The notes under the pieces were generated by a model. The model had not been told where the DNA came from and did not search any database. It saw only the letters and a program-made list of their open reading frames with translations. Shown here piece by piece: positions 9,149-17,980 of a stretch of 64,000 nt of DNA (the stretch's first letter is position 1; every line of letters begins with the position of its first letter). The position numbers and the translations under genes were made by a program. This DNA comes from Proteiniclasticum ruminis DSM 24773 (GTDB lineage: Bacteria; Bacillota; Clostridia; Clostridiales; Clostridiaceae): contig NZ_JNKC01000001.1 of NCBI RefSeq assembly GCF_000701905.1, forward strand, positions 248,001 through 312,000, in the 5' to 3' direction.

Positions 9149-9535
9149 CTATTCCTCCTCAGAAATAAACGCTTCGTAATCCTCTTTGCTTAACAGCTCC
9201 TCAATCTCATCGACGTCTGTGAGTTTTACAATGACCAGATGATTGTCGTATGGAGCCTCATTGACGAGTTCAGGGTTATCTTCAAGATCCTCATTGATTT
9301 CAAGAACCTCACCTGATACAGGCATGATGATATCTGAAGCGGCCTTCACAGACTCCACAACACCCAGATTGTCATCTTTGCTGATTTCATCTCCTACTTC
9401 TGGCAGTTCAACATATACGATGGATCCAAGAGAATGCTGCGCATAATCTGTAATACCGATATAAGCCTTCTCTCCTTCTACTCTTACCCACTCATGATCC
9501 TTTGTGTAAAATAAACCTTCCATTACTAATGACAT
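9149..9535 (-). CDS. gcvH: Glycine cleavage system H protein
   Basis: A lipoyl carrier that shuttles the aminomethyl group between P, T and L proteins. It has 128 residues. The lipoylated lysine is Lys64 in GVVESVKAASDI, the canonical context. The C-terminal NxxPyxxxWl-like region is here VNEAPYDNHLVIV, slightly divergent. The start ATG (9533-9535) has AAAGGAG upstream. The 54-bp gap to gcvT is very AT-rich and holds two copies of ATAACAAATA (minus strand), which is the only sizeable spacer within the operon. Confidence 0.96.
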   Translation of the reverse strand: MSLVMEGLFYTKDHEWVRVEGEKAYIGITDYAQHSLGSIVYVELPEVGDEISKDDNLGVVESVKAASDIIMPVSGEVLEINEDLEDNPELVNEAPYDNHLVIVKLTDVDEIEELLSKEDYEAFISEEE

Positions 9536-9589
9536 AATACTATCTCCTTTTACTTTTACTATTATTTGTTATTTTTTATTTGCTATTTG

Positions 9590-10672
9590 TTATCTTTGAA
9601 GAAACTTGCGGCTTCTCACCGTAGCCTGAGAGGTTTTGTTTCTGATTTCCACATCGATTTCAGTGCCTATTTTGCTGAACTCTGTCTTCACCATGGCTAG
9701 ACCGATGATTTCACCTAGTGTTGGCGATTTATAACCGGTGGTGACAAACCCGATCTCTTCACCATCCTTAAGAACACGATAGCCGTGTCTTGGAATTTTT
9801 TTGTCCGACATTGTAAATCCAACAATTTTTCTGGATACGCCATCTTCTTTCTGTTTTTTGAGCACTTCTTTTCCAATGAAATCCGCTTTATCGGTTTTCA
9901 CAAAAAAACCAAATCCAGCTTCGATGGGCGTCCAGTCATCACTGAGCTCATTTCCATAAAGCGGCAGATTCGCTTCAAATCTTAAAGTGTCTCTTGCCCC
10001 AAGACCTATGGGTGATGCCCCGTCTTCAATGAGGTTTGTATAGAGCTCCACAACCTTATCATTGGAAAGATAGATTTCGAATCCGTCTTCTCCAGTATAC
10101 CCTGTTCTGGAAACCATACAGTCAATCCCATCAATTTCGACATTTCTTTTTGCGAAGAAAAACTTGATCTCTGACAAATCTTCATCGGTATGAGCCTGGA
10201 GCAGAGATTCCGCCTTCGGTCCTTGAATCGCCAGCTGGGCTGTTTCATTGGAAATATTCTCAATTTCCACATGCTCATCACTGTGATTCTCGAGCACCCA
10301 CTGGTAGTCTTTGTCTGTATTAGACGCATTCACCACAAGAAGGATGTCTTCTTTGCTGAATCTGTATACCAGGATATCATCTACAACTCCACCATCTTCT
10401 CTGCACATGAATGTATAAAGAACCTGAGAATCCTCAATCTTCTCCAGATCATTGGTGATAAGCCTATTAACAAATGACAGCGCATCTGGGCCCTTCACAG
10501 TGATTTCTCCCATATGGGATACATCAAAGAGTCCAACATTATTTCTAACAGACTCATGTTCCTTGATGATGCCTTCGAACTCCACCGGCATGAACCAACC
10601 GGCAAAATCCACAGTTTTACCACCATACTTCTGGTACTCCTCAGCTAAAGCTGTTCTTTTTAAATTGTCCAA
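9590..10672 (-). CDS. gcvT: Aminomethyltransferase (glycine cleavage T protein)
   Basis: Transfers the methylene group from aminomethyl-GcvH to tetrahydrofolate and releases ammonia. It has 360 residues and is full length. Typical segments are DFAGWFMPVEF near residue 25, LFDVSHMGEI, SRTGYTGEDGFEIY (folate-site region), GLGARDTLRFEA and the C-terminal barrel with GYKSPTLGEIIGLAMV. It is the first gene of a leftward operon (gcvT-gcvH-gcvPA-gcvPB-lpdA-lplA). I see no glycine riboswitch in its leader. Inverted repeats at 10799-10888 are the only regulatory-looking structure. Confidence 0.96.
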   Translation of the reverse strand: MDNLKRTALAEEYQKYGGKTVDFAGWFMPVEFEGIIKEHESVRNNVGLFDVSHMGEITVKGPDALSFVNRLITNDLEKIEDSQVLYTFMCREDGGVVDDILVYRFSKEDILLVVNASNTDKDYQWVLENHSDEHVEIENISNETAQLAIQGPKAESLLQAHTDEDLSEIKFFFAKRNVEIDGIDCMVSRTGYTGEDGFEIYLSNDKVVELYTNLIEDGASPIGLGARDTLRFEANLPLYGNELSDDWTPIEAGFGFFVKTDKADFIGKEVLKKQKEDGVSRKIVGFTMSDKKIPRHGYRVLKDGEEIGFVTTGYKSPTLGEIIGLAMVKTEFSKIGTEIDVEIRNKTSQATVRSRKFLQR

Positions 10673-10798
10673 CGGTAAACCTCCTAACTACATTATAGTG
10701 TACACTACTATCATACGCATTTTTAGAAACTTATTCAATAAGGCTTGTGTAATAGTTTACAAGGGTTTTTTGATGACTTTTTCACAAAAATGAAGATA

Positions 10799-10888
10799 TT
10801 TAAAACAGATATTCAATTTTTCTTTTACTGTACTACTCCGTTAATAGCTACTTTAAAACAGATTCTGTTTTAAAACTTTTTAAAACAC
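10799..10888. promoter_or_regulatory. TTTAAAACAGA repeat cluster, possible operator for the gcv operon
   Basis: TTTAAAACAGA occurs at 10799-10809 and again at 10852-10862, where it forms a perfect 11-bp inverted repeat with TCTGTTTTAAA (10864-10874) around one central base. A partial copy, TTTAAAACAC, is at 10879-10888. Repeats on one face plus a dyad suggest a protein-binding site about 180 bases upstream of gcvT. An RNA hairpin is the alternative. Confidence 0.4.
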
Positions 10889-11191
10889 TTTATTTATCAT
10901 CGTTATTGTCTTGATTTACAGGAGTAGCAGCGTCCCTTCTCTTATATCATTTTTTAGTACAGTATAATTTCGAAACATCTTCAGAATAAGAAAAAACAGC
11001 TATCCTATGAACTCTTTCACATAGTATCCTCAAAAACTGATAATTTCATCAAAGATTCTATTATTTGATAGTATTTAAATAAAACACAGCACTTTTTATC
11101 TCTTTTCTATGAACATCTAAAGGTTTTCTTTTAACATATCATGAATCATGTAACCTATGTATGTATGTTTGTTGAAACTTCTGTGTACTTC

Positions 11192-11219
11192 AGGAATGTC
11201 GACATTCCTTTGTTATAAT
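11192..11219 (+). promoter_or_regulatory. 18-bp palindrome overlapping the -35 region of the oxidoreductase promoter
   Basis: AGGAATGTCGACATTCCT (11192-11209) is a perfect palindrome. TATAAT follows at 11214-11219, 32 bases before the start codon. No good TTGACA-like -35 is seen, and the palindrome covers that position. This suggests an activator- or repressor-dependent promoter. Confidence 0.55.
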
Positions 11220-11251
11220 TGAGGCATCAAAACTTATACGAGGTGAATACT

Positions 11252-12934
11252 ATGGATTTTAACCTACTCATTGGTGGTGCTGCAGGTCAAGGTATGGAAA
11301 CATTCAGCGCCACTTTATCAAAAATTCTGCAGAAAAGAGGATATCATCTCTTTACCCTGCAAGATTATATGTCCAGAGTTCGTGGTGGGCATAACTTCTT
11401 CCAAATCCGATTTTCAGAGAATCTTGTGAAAACACATAGAGACGATCTGGATGGGATCATTGCTCTCAACAGTGAAACCATTGATCTCCATCTGAATCGC
11501 CTTCATGAAAATGGATTCATCATTGCAGATGAGGACGTTCCTCATCATGATCCAAGACTTATTACAATTCCAGCCAAGAGACTTGCAAAGGAAGTTGGAA
11601 ATCCCAAAGTCCAGTCCAGCGCAATTCTTGGGGCTCTTCTAAAAATTTATGGAATGGATCTTTCTTTCGTAGAAGAGATCTTCTCCTACAAATTTGATGA
11701 CAAAGTAGTTCAGCAAAACATGGAAGCCTTTAAGAAAGGATATGAACTGACCGAATCCCGTTTTGTTGAGCCTGAAAGAAGTACAGAGAAGACCATGATG
11801 CTTCAAGCCAATGAAAGCATTGCCTTAGGAGCCCTTGCTGCGGGTCTGAAATTCTACAGCGCTTACCCCATGACTCCAGCGACTTCAATCATGAGCTATC
11901 TTGTAAAGAAATCTTTTGATGCTAAAGTGGTCGTGGAACAGGCGGAGGATGAGATTGCAGCCATCAATATGGCCATTGGTGCTTCCTATGCGGGTGTCCG
12001 GTCTATGACTGGAACATCTGGTGGTGGATATTCTTTAATGGTTGAAGCCGTAGGTATGGCTGGGATCATGGAAACGCCATTAGTCATTGCAGAAATCCAA
12101 AGACCGGGTCCCGCTACAGGACTACCAACAAGAACAGAACAGAGTGACTTGAATTTCGTCATTCACTCCTCCCACGGAGAGTTTCCCAAGATGGTCATTG
12201 CTCTGAGAAATCCAGAAGATGCCTTCTATCAGACAGCAAGAGCCTTTAATCTTGCGGACAAATATCAGATTCCAGTCATCATTCTTGGTGATCAGTATAT
12301 GGCGGATGCCATTCGAACTGTTAAACCTTTTGATCTCAGCAAAGTGAAGATTGATAGGAACCTTGCGGATGAGTCCGTGTACCAGAATGGTAAAGAGTAC
12401 AGACGTTATGAACTCACCGAAACTGGAGTCTCTCCACGACTTATTCCCGGAAAGGTTGAAGGCACCATGGTCAATGTGGACAGTGATGAACATGATGAAT
12501 TCGGTAATATCACAGAATCTGCAGAGGTTCGCGTACGTATGGTAGACAAACGCGCCAAGAAGCTGGAACTGTTGAAAGAGGACCTATTGGAACCTGAACT
12601 CTTAGGATCAGAGGATCCAGATATTCTCTTACTTGGATTCGGAAGTCTTCATAGCCCTCTTTCAGAAGCAGTGGAGCTTTTAAATGCTGAAAGTGGAAGC
12701 AAGTTCTCGGCTCTTGTTTTTGGTGACATATGGCCATTGCCTACAAAGAAATTAGAAGAACTTTCTTCCAAAGTAAAACTTCTCATCAACGTGGAGCAGA
12801 ACAGCACAGGACAACTAGCCGCACTGATCAGTCAGGTCACCGGTATCAGAGTGCATCAGTCTGTTCTGAAGTATGATGGAAGACCACTTTCGGCGACTGA
12901 AATTAGAGACAAAGTACTGGAGGGACTGAAATGA
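11252..12934 (+). CDS. 2-oxoacid:ferredoxin oxidoreductase, fused gamma-alpha subunit
   Basis: Together with the beta subunit it oxidatively decarboxylates a 2-oxoacid to acyl-CoA and reduces ferredoxin. It has 560 residues from the chosen ATG, which has CGAGGTG upstream. Residues 1-180 are the gamma domain (LLIGGAAGQGMETF, YMSRVRGGHNFFQIRFSE). Residues 195-560 are the alpha domain with the pyrimidine-binding region (EQAEDEIAAINMAIGASYAG, MTGTSGGGYSLM). This KorA-like fusion is common for 2-oxoglutarate or branched-chain 2-oxoacid enzymes of anaerobes, but the substrate cannot be read from sequence. Its stop overlaps the beta-subunit start (ATGA). Confidence 0.9.
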   Translation: MDFNLLIGGAAGQGMETFSATLSKILQKRGYHLFTLQDYMSRVRGGHNFFQIRFSENLVKTHRDDLDGIIALNSETIDLHLNRLHENGFIIADEDVPHHDPRLITIPAKRLAKEVGNPKVQSSAILGALLKIYGMDLSFVEEIFSYKFDDKVVQQNMEAFKKGYELTESRFVEPERSTEKTMMLQANESIALGALAAGLKFYSAYPMTPATSIMSYLVKKSFDAKVVVEQAEDEIAAINMAIGASYAGVRSMTGTSGGGYSLMVEAVGMAGIMETPLVIAEIQRPGPATGLPTRTEQSDLNFVIHSSHGEFPKMVIALRNPEDAFYQTARAFNLADKYQIPVIILGDQYMADAIRTVKPFDLSKVKIDRNLADESVYQNGKEYRRYELTETGVSPRLIPGKVEGTMVNVDSDEHDEFGNITESAEVRVRMVDKRAKKLELLKEDLLEPELLGSEDPDILLLGFGSLHSPLSEAVELLNAESGSKFSALVFGDIWPLPTKKLEELSSKVKLLINVEQNSTGQLAALISQVTGIRVHQSVLKYDGRPLSATEIRDKVLEGLK

Positions 12935-13788
12935 TCAAGAAGAAAGAATTTGTCACATTTGAAACTGCCTGGTGCCCTGGCTGTGGAGATTTCGCCATAT
13001 TGGAAGCATTGAAGGAAACTCTGGAGGAAATGAATAAAAGCCCTCACGAAGTTCTTGTTGTAGGTGGTATCGGACAAGCAGCCAAGACCCCTCAATACAT
13101 CAATGCCAATGGCTTTGAAGGTCTTCACGGAAGAGCGCTTCCTCCTGCTGCTGCTGCAAAAATCGCAAATCATAAACTGACCGTCATCATAGATACTGGT
13201 GATGGGGATTCTTATGGTGAAGGTGGAAACCACTTTATCCATAACATTAAGCGAAATGTGGATATGACTCATTTCGTTCATGACAATCAGATTTATGGAC
13301 TCACAAAAGGTCAGAGTTCTCCCACATCAGATTTGGGGCATGTGACTGATTTCACACCAAATGGTGTGAATACAAACCCAATCAATCCTATGGTTGCAGC
13401 CATTGGCCTCGGATGCGGTTTTGTCGCTAGAGCATTCAGTGGTGACAAAGAGCATTTGAAAACCATCATGAAAGCTGCCATCAATTATAATGGCTATGCA
13501 CTGGTAGACATCCTGCAGCCCTGTGTGAGCTTTAATAAAGTAAACACCTTTGCGTGGTACAAAAAGCGAGTCTATAATCTGGACCAGGATGCATCTTATA
13601 ACCCCACTGACAAGGTTAAAGCCTTTGAAAAAGCGCTGGAATGGGGAGATAAGATCCCCACTGGCATACTGTATATAAACGATGGCCCCAGCTATGTGGA
13701 CAAGGTACCATTCCTTCAAGATAAACCACTGGTGGATCTGCCCATTGAACATGAGACCATTCAGACATTCCTGAACGAATTTATGTAG
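12931..13788 (+). CDS. 2-oxoacid:ferredoxin oxidoreductase, beta (TPP-binding) subunit
   Basis: Binds thiamine diphosphate and a [4Fe-4S] cluster for the oxidoreductase half-reaction. It has 285 residues. CPGCGDFAILEAL near the N-terminus carries two of the cluster cysteines. GDGDSYGEGGNHFIHNIKRN at about residues 90-109 is the TPP/Mg motif, followed by HDNQIYGLTKGQSSPTS, which is typical of the family. The start overlaps the alpha stop by four bases, so the two are translationally coupled. A strong terminator follows. No separate ferredoxin-domain delta subunit is present, consistent with the two-gene type. Confidence 0.92.
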   Translation: MIKKKEFVTFETAWCPGCGDFAILEALKETLEEMNKSPHEVLVVGGIGQAAKTPQYINANGFEGLHGRALPPAAAAKIANHKLTVIIDTGDGDSYGEGGNHFIHNIKRNVDMTHFVHDNQIYGLTKGQSSPTSDLGHVTDFTPNGVNTNPINPMVAAIGLGCGFVARAFSGDKEHLKTIMKAAINYNGYALVDILQPCVSFNKVNTFAWYKKRVYNLDQDASYNPTDKVKAFEKALEWGDKIPTGILYINDGPSYVDKVPFLQDKPLVDLPIEHETIQTFLNEFM

Positions 13789-13791
13789 TTC

Positions 13792-13842
13792 AAAAGGGAT
13801 TGTGGCAACGCTAGTTTTACTAGTATGCCTCAATCCCTTTTA
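13792..13842 (+). terminator. Terminator of the oxidoreductase operon
   Basis: AAAAGGGATTG...CAATCCCTTTT, with an inner GGCA/TGCC and CTAGT/ACTAG extension, makes a long stem with flanking A and T tracts. It looks bidirectional. Confidence 0.85.
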
Positions 13843-13938
13843 TCATGAAAGATCTGAAGTCAATACTTCGTGTTCAATACACACACTATGCTTCTTTTTT
13901 TGTACTGACCACTGCGCTGAATATTAGTTCAGCATTTA

Positions 13939-13986
13939 TAAACACAAAGAAGACCAGGAAGGGGATCCTGGTCTTCTTTGTGTTTA
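13939..13986. terminator. Perfect 21-bp hairpin, probable terminator of the siderophore operon
   Basis: TAAACACAAAGAAGACCAGGA (13939-13959, 21 bases, one past the usual stem length) pairs without mismatch with 13966-13986, leaving a 6-nt loop. It lies about 75 bases past the stop of the leftward siderophore-binding gene. The U tract is interrupted (TTTGTGTTTA). A smaller dyad, GCTGAA/TTCAGC, is at 13916-13933. Confidence 0.6.
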
Positions 13987-14060
13987 AGGAGTGTATAAAG
14001 TATAGGTTGTATTTGTTATATATTCTGAGACTTTTTCAGTGAACAATAGGCCTTCACTGA

Positions 14061-15050
14061 TTATTTTTCAAGTGCTGCTGCAATTTCATCAAGCATGACA
14101 CCAGTTCCAGTGAATCCACCAGATGTAATGTACCACACCTCAGGATTCAGATAATGAATCTTGCCATTTTTGTAAGCTTCCGTTTCTTTCACAATATCAT
14201 TGTCCATGACGGTAGAAGCATCCGTTTCTCCACCAACTACTGCAGCTCTGTCAATCACAAACAGATTCTCCGGATTTTTTTCCAGGATATACTCATAGGT
14301 TATACTCATGCCATGGGTAGCTTCTTCAATCTTTTCATCTGCTTCTTTGAAGCCGAGTGTATTGTGGATAATCCCGAATCTGGATACTTTTCCATAAGCA
14401 CTGAGTGATCCATCGTTTGCCAGAACCACTAAAGCATTCTCATTTTTTTCTTCAACTTTTCCAGAAATCTCGTCTATTTTTTCCTTTAAGGAGGTCATAC
14501 TGATTTTTACCTCAGCTTCTTTACTAAAGAGCTCACCAATCAGTTTCGCATTTTCTTCCACTGATCCGATATAGTCCGAACTGTTTACAGTTAAGTAAAC
14601 CGTAGGTGCAATCTTAGATAGCTCATCATATGCCTCGGCTGTTCTTCCAGAAATAAATATCACATCTGGTGAAAGCTCAAAGATCTTTTCAAAATCAGGT
14701 TCTTTCAATGTACCCACATTCGTGTATTTACTCTCATCACTATACTTCTCAAGGAAGGAAGGAATATTTCCCATGGGCAGTCCCATTACCTCAACACCAA
14801 GGTTATCCATGATATCCAGAAGACCGTAGTCAAAAACGATAACTTTTTCCGGATTCTTAGATAATGTTACTTCTCCAAGCTCATGAGTAATGGTCATTTC
14901 AAGGACCTCATCAGGACCGCTGACACTCCCCACAGGTGTTTCAGGAGTATCCCCAGGTTCATCTGCCTTTGCACTGCTTCCGCAGGCAGAAAGCACCATG
15001 GCAGCACTGAGCAGTAGAGCAGAAACGATCATATTTTTCTTGTTTTTCAT
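14061..15050 (-). CDS. Siderophore ABC transporter substrate-binding lipoprotein (YclQ/FatB-like)
   Basis: Captures an iron-siderophore outside the cell and delivers it to the permeases. The start is ATG at 15048-15050, giving MKNKKNMIV, because AGAGGTG lies 6 bases upstream; the frame stays open to a GTG three codons earlier. Residues 1-24 form a lipoprotein signal with lipobox LSAC. The mature part is a helical-backbone periplasmic-binding protein (PF01497-like): VIVFDYGLLDIMDNLGVEVMG, FELSPDVIFISGR, YEYILEKNPENLFVID. It is the last gene of a four-gene leftward operon in the same order as Bacillus yclNOPQ, a petrobactin importer. The real ligand is unknown. Confidence 0.88.
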   Translation of the reverse strand: MKNKKNMIVSALLLSAAMVLSACGSSAKADEPGDTPETPVGSVSGPDEVLEMTITHELGEVTLSKNPEKVIVFDYGLLDIMDNLGVEVMGLPMGNIPSFLEKYSDESKYTNVGTLKEPDFEKIFELSPDVIFISGRTAEAYDELSKIAPTVYLTVNSSDYIGSVEENAKLIGELFSKEAEVKISMTSLKEKIDEISGKVEEKNENALVVLANDGSLSAYGKVSRFGIIHNTLGFKEADEKIEEATHGMSITYEYILEKNPENLFVIDRAAVVGGETDASTVMDNDIVKETEAYKNGKIHYLNPEVWYITSGGFTGTGVMLDEIAAALEK

Positions 15051-15091
15051 TTTTTGCACCTCTTATTTTATTGTCTTATTGATTCAGATCA

Positions 15092-15913
15092 TTACATGAC
15101 TTTTTTTGATAACAGAGTTAATGGAGCACCAGGAACTTCACAGTCGCACAGCCCCTCCTGATAATAAGTACAGATTTTCTTTCCACCCAGATGATGCACA
15201 TCAAACTCCATATCAAATACTTCGTTCAGCACCTGAGCATCGATGATACGATCCGTATCATCATAGTATTTTATATGTCCATCCTGAAGCGCCACAATCT
15301 TATCTGAATAGCACGAAGCAAAGTTGATATCATGAATCACAAGAACAACCGTCTTGCCTAACTCATCCACAATCTTTCTCAGAATCTTCATGATTTCCAC
15401 TGCATGTTTCATATCCAGATTATTCAACGGCTCATCAAGCAGAATATACTCTGTGTCTTGAGCAAGTACCATGGCGATATAAGCCCTTTGTTTTTGTCCT
15501 CCTGAAAGTTCGTTGATATAACTGTTCTCTATGTCCTTCAGCTTCAGATATTCGATGGCCTGATCCACAAATCGTTCATCACTCTCTGTAAGATTGCCCT
15601 TTGAATATGGAAATCTGCCAAAAGACACCAGCTCTCTCACCGTGAGCTTCACATTGAGATTATTGCTTTGTCTTAATATCGATATCTTCTTTGCCAGTTC
15701 TCTGGATTTCCAGTTCTTCAGGGCGATCCCATCAATGGTCACCTCTCCTTCACTGACATCCATAAGCCGTGAAATCATAGAGAGAAGAGTACTCTTACCA
15801 GCTCCATTAGGTCCAATGAATGATGTGATATAACCTTTTTCGATATTTAGAGTAACACTTTTCACCACTTCTTTGCTTTCATATCTCTTTGTTAGATTTC
15901 TTACACTGATCAT
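15092..15913 (-). CDS. Siderophore ABC transporter ATP-binding protein (YclP-like)
   Basis: The ATPase that powers ferric-siderophore import. It has 273 residues. Walker A is GPNGAGKST at about residues 33-41, the signature motif is LSGGQKQRAYIA, Walker B is YILLDEPLNNLD and the H loop is VIHDINFA. This is the FecE/FepC type. Its start overlaps the stop of the upstream permease by four bases. The C-terminus has an extra region with HHLGGKKICTYYQEGLCDC, whose cysteines might sense or bind metal, but this is speculative. Confidence 0.93.
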   Translation of the reverse strand: MISVRNLTKRYESKEVVKSVTLNIEKGYITSFIGPNGAGKSTLLSMISRLMDVSEGEVTIDGIALKNWKSRELAKKISILRQSNNLNVKLTVRELVSFGRFPYSKGNLTESDERFVDQAIEYLKLKDIENSYINELSGGQKQRAYIAMVLAQDTEYILLDEPLNNLDMKHAVEIMKILRKIVDELGKTVVLVIHDINFASCYSDKIVALQDGHIKYYDDTDRIIDAQVLNEVFDMEFDVHHLGGKKICTYYQEGLCDCEVPGAPLTLLSKKVM

Positions 15914-16854
15914 AATTGATTCTCCCTTAACAGCAGATAAATGAAATAGAGTCCACCGATAAAATTAATGATTACACTGATTGGTGTGCTGAACACAAAA
16001 ATTCTTTCTACCAGAAGCTGACCATACACTAACGCAGTGGAACTGATGAGCATCGCTCCGATTAACAGATAGGTATGCTTAAAGGTCTTCAGAAGTTCTC
16101 TTGAAAGATTCGTCACAAGAATCCCAAGAAAAGTAATGGGACCCACCAGAGCTGTAGATACTGAAATCAGCACAGCAACAAGAACAAGCATGGAGTTGAC
16201 AAGTTTTTTATGGTTTATACCGAGATTTACCGCATGATCCTTTCCTAGGGATAGAACATCCAGTTCTTTCGCTTTCATTATGCCCATTACCATAGCTCCT
16301 ATAAGAAGCACCGCAGAGATCAAAAGAACATCTGTATTGATATTATTGAAACTTGCAAACAGTCTTCCCTGTAGTGTGAGAAACTCATTGGGATCAATAA
16401 TCACCTGCAGGAAGGAGGAAGCGCTTCTAAAGAGTGTTCCAGTGATGATTCCCACGAGCAGCAGAAGATAAATATTACCCCCAACTTTTCGAAGAATTCC
16501 ACCAAGAATCCCCACACTGAAGAGAACCATAATCCCTACTGAAAAGAGAAAAGAAATTCTTACATCTACTTTCGCTATAGCTTCTGATCCAATGAAGAAT
16601 ATTGCAATTGTTTGTATAAACACAAATACTGAGTCGAGCCCTAGGACACTGGGTGTAAGGATGCGATTTTCCGTTACAGTCTGGAAGATCAGTGATGCAT
16701 AAGCAATGGCTCCTCCAGTTAGAGTAATGGCAAGGATCTTAGGTATTCTTCTGGATAATGCATACTCGTAACTGTTCGGATTTAACCCAAGAAAGAGAAA
16801 CAGTCCAATTCCCAGAAGAAGCAGTATACTTAGTACAGCTATTTTTTTCTTCAT
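15910..16854 (-). CDS. Siderophore ABC transporter permease 2 (YclO-like)
   Basis: One half of the membrane channel for ferric-siderophore uptake. It has 314 residues with about eight to nine hydrophobic segments starting at IAVLSILLLLGIGLFLFLG. The FecCD family is shown by LTGGAIAYASLIFQTVTENRILTPSVLGLDS and by VGPITFLGILVTNLSRELL near the C-terminus, the segment that docks with the ATPase. It overlaps the ATPase gene by four bases and follows permease 1 after a one-base gap, so the three are coupled. Confidence 0.92.
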   Translation of the reverse strand: MKKKIAVLSILLLLGIGLFLFLGLNPNSYEYALSRRIPKILAITLTGGAIAYASLIFQTVTENRILTPSVLGLDSVFVFIQTIAIFFIGSEAIAKVDVRISFLFSVGIMVLFSVGILGGILRKVGGNIYLLLLVGIITGTLFRSASSFLQVIIDPNEFLTLQGRLFASFNNINTDVLLISAVLLIGAMVMGIMKAKELDVLSLGKDHAVNLGINHKKLVNSMLVLVAVLISVSTALVGPITFLGILVTNLSRELLKTFKHTYLLIGAMLISSTALVYGQLLVERIFVFSTPISVIINFIGGLYFIYLLLRENQL

Positions 16855-16855
16855 C

Positions 16856-17803
16856 TTACTTCTTCACCCCCTTGAAAATCAGGTATAGAAAGACAATACT
16901 TCCTAGTACTCCTACCGTTAAGGATATGGATATTTCATAGGGATAAATGAGGATTCTGCCCAATATGTCGCAAAACAGAAGAAAAACTGCACCAAGAAGC
17001 GCCGTAGTGCTTAGACTGTTTTTTAAATTGTCCCCGCGAATCATGGAAACAATATTCGGTACAATAAGACCCACGAAAGGAATACTTCCAATGGTCACCA
17101 GAACAGCACTTGATATGAGCGCTACAATCGCCAGTCCTATGTTTACAATAAGCTGGTAATTAAGTCCAAGATTTTTAGCAAAATCTTCTCCCATTCCAGC
17201 AATGGTGAACTTATTGGCGAAAAGATAGGCTATAATTCCTAGAGGAATGGCCAGAAAGATGATTTCATAACGTCCTTTTGTCACCATAGAGAAACTCCCC
17301 TGAAGCCATGCATTGATGTTCTGGATGAGATCAAAACGATAAGACACAAAGGTAGTAATAGAATCTATCAGGTTTCCCAGCATTATTCCTACCAAGGGAA
17401 TGACAATGACGTTTTTCACTTTAACTTTTCTGAGTATGAACATAAAAAGAAAAGTTCCACCCAAAGCAAAGATAAACGCGATTCCCATTTTACCGATCAC
17501 AGGTAAGCCAGGCAGGAAAATCATAGATACCAGAATCCCAAATTTTGCTGAATCCATTGTAGCGGCAGTACTGGGAGAGACAAACTTGTTCCTCGTGATC
17601 TGCTGCATAATGAGCCCCGATATACTAAGTGCCATGCCTGTTATGAGAATACTGATCAGTCTTGGTATTCTGCTTAACATAAATACCAGAACCTCAGTTT
17701 CGCCACCATTGAATAAATCCTGAATTGATAAGGTTTTTGCTCCTATAAATAGAGAAATCACCGATAAGATGATTGTGGCCACAATTAAATGTTTATTTTT
17801 CAT
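16856..17803 (-). CDS. Siderophore ABC transporter permease 1 (YclN-like)
   Basis: The other half of the membrane channel. It has 315 residues and is highly hydrophobic. FecCD-family motifs are ITGMALSISGLIMQQITRNK, VSPSTAATMDSAKFGIL and IPFVGLIVPNIVSMIRGDNL. It is the first gene of the operon. The leader between 17804 and 17980 contains a near-consensus Fur box, so expression is probably repressed by iron. Confidence 0.92.
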   Translation of the reverse strand: MKNKHLIVATIILSVISLFIGAKTLSIQDLFNGGETEVLVFMLSRIPRLISILITGMALSISGLIMQQITRNKFVSPSTAATMDSAKFGILVSMIFLPGLPVIGKMGIAFIFALGGTFLFMFILRKVKVKNVIVIPLVGIMLGNLIDSITTFVSYRFDLIQNINAWLQGSFSMVTKGRYEIIFLAIPLGIIAYLFANKFTIAGMGEDFAKNLGLNYQLIVNIGLAIVALISSAVLVTIGSIPFVGLIVPNIVSMIRGDNLKNSLSTTALLGAVFLLFCDILGRILIYPYEISISLTVGVLGSIVFLYLIFKGVKK

Positions 17804-17833
17804 ATCTTATAACAGTGCAAATCCCCGTTATGT

Positions 17834-17863
17834 TTGACACCTCACTCTATTCATTGATATAAT
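17834..17863 (+). promoter_or_regulatory. SigA-type promoter of the AraC-family regulator gene
   Basis: TTGACA (17834-17839), an 18-nt spacer and TATAAT (17858-17863), both hexamers perfect. It fires rightward toward the regulator gene, with the Fur box just downstream of the expected start site. Confidence 0.7.
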
Positions 17864-17878
17864 TGAACATGACGAAAT

Positions 17879-17893
17879 TGATAATCATTCTCA
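17879..17893. promoter_or_regulatory. Fur box between divergent siderophore operon and AraC regulator
   Basis: TGATAATCATTCTCA matches the 7-1-7 Fur consensus TGATAATNATTATCA at 14 of 15 positions. It sits in the divergent intergenic region, downstream of the rightward promoter and over the likely -35 of the leftward one, so iron-loaded Fur could silence both genes. Confidence 0.75.
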
Positions 17894-17980
17894 TTTATAG
17901 TAACAAAAAGTCGAATAATTATCTAATAGAGTATTTGGTTTTTTATAACGATATTTGGGTAAAAGAAAGGAGAGGTTCAT

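Larger units (their letters stand above)
10673..11251. other. Divergent control region between the glycine-cleavage and oxidoreductase operons
   Basis: About 580 bases with no supportable gene. It must hold both divergent promoters. Visible signals are a cluster of TTTAAAACAGA repeats near gcvT (10799-10888) and a perfect 18-bp palindrome next to a TATAAT near the oxidoreductase gene (11192-11219). A conserved tandem glycine aptamer could not be recognised on the minus strand. Confidence 0.6.

Noticed and set aside
10673..11200. Glycine riboswitch upstream of gcvT
   Set aside because: Looked for on the minus strand; the conserved aptamer core could not be recognised by eye.
13845..14042. 65-codon ORF between the oxidoreductase and siderophore operons
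   Set aside because: It spans a perfect 21-bp hairpin and lies between terminators; the sequence is not protein-like.
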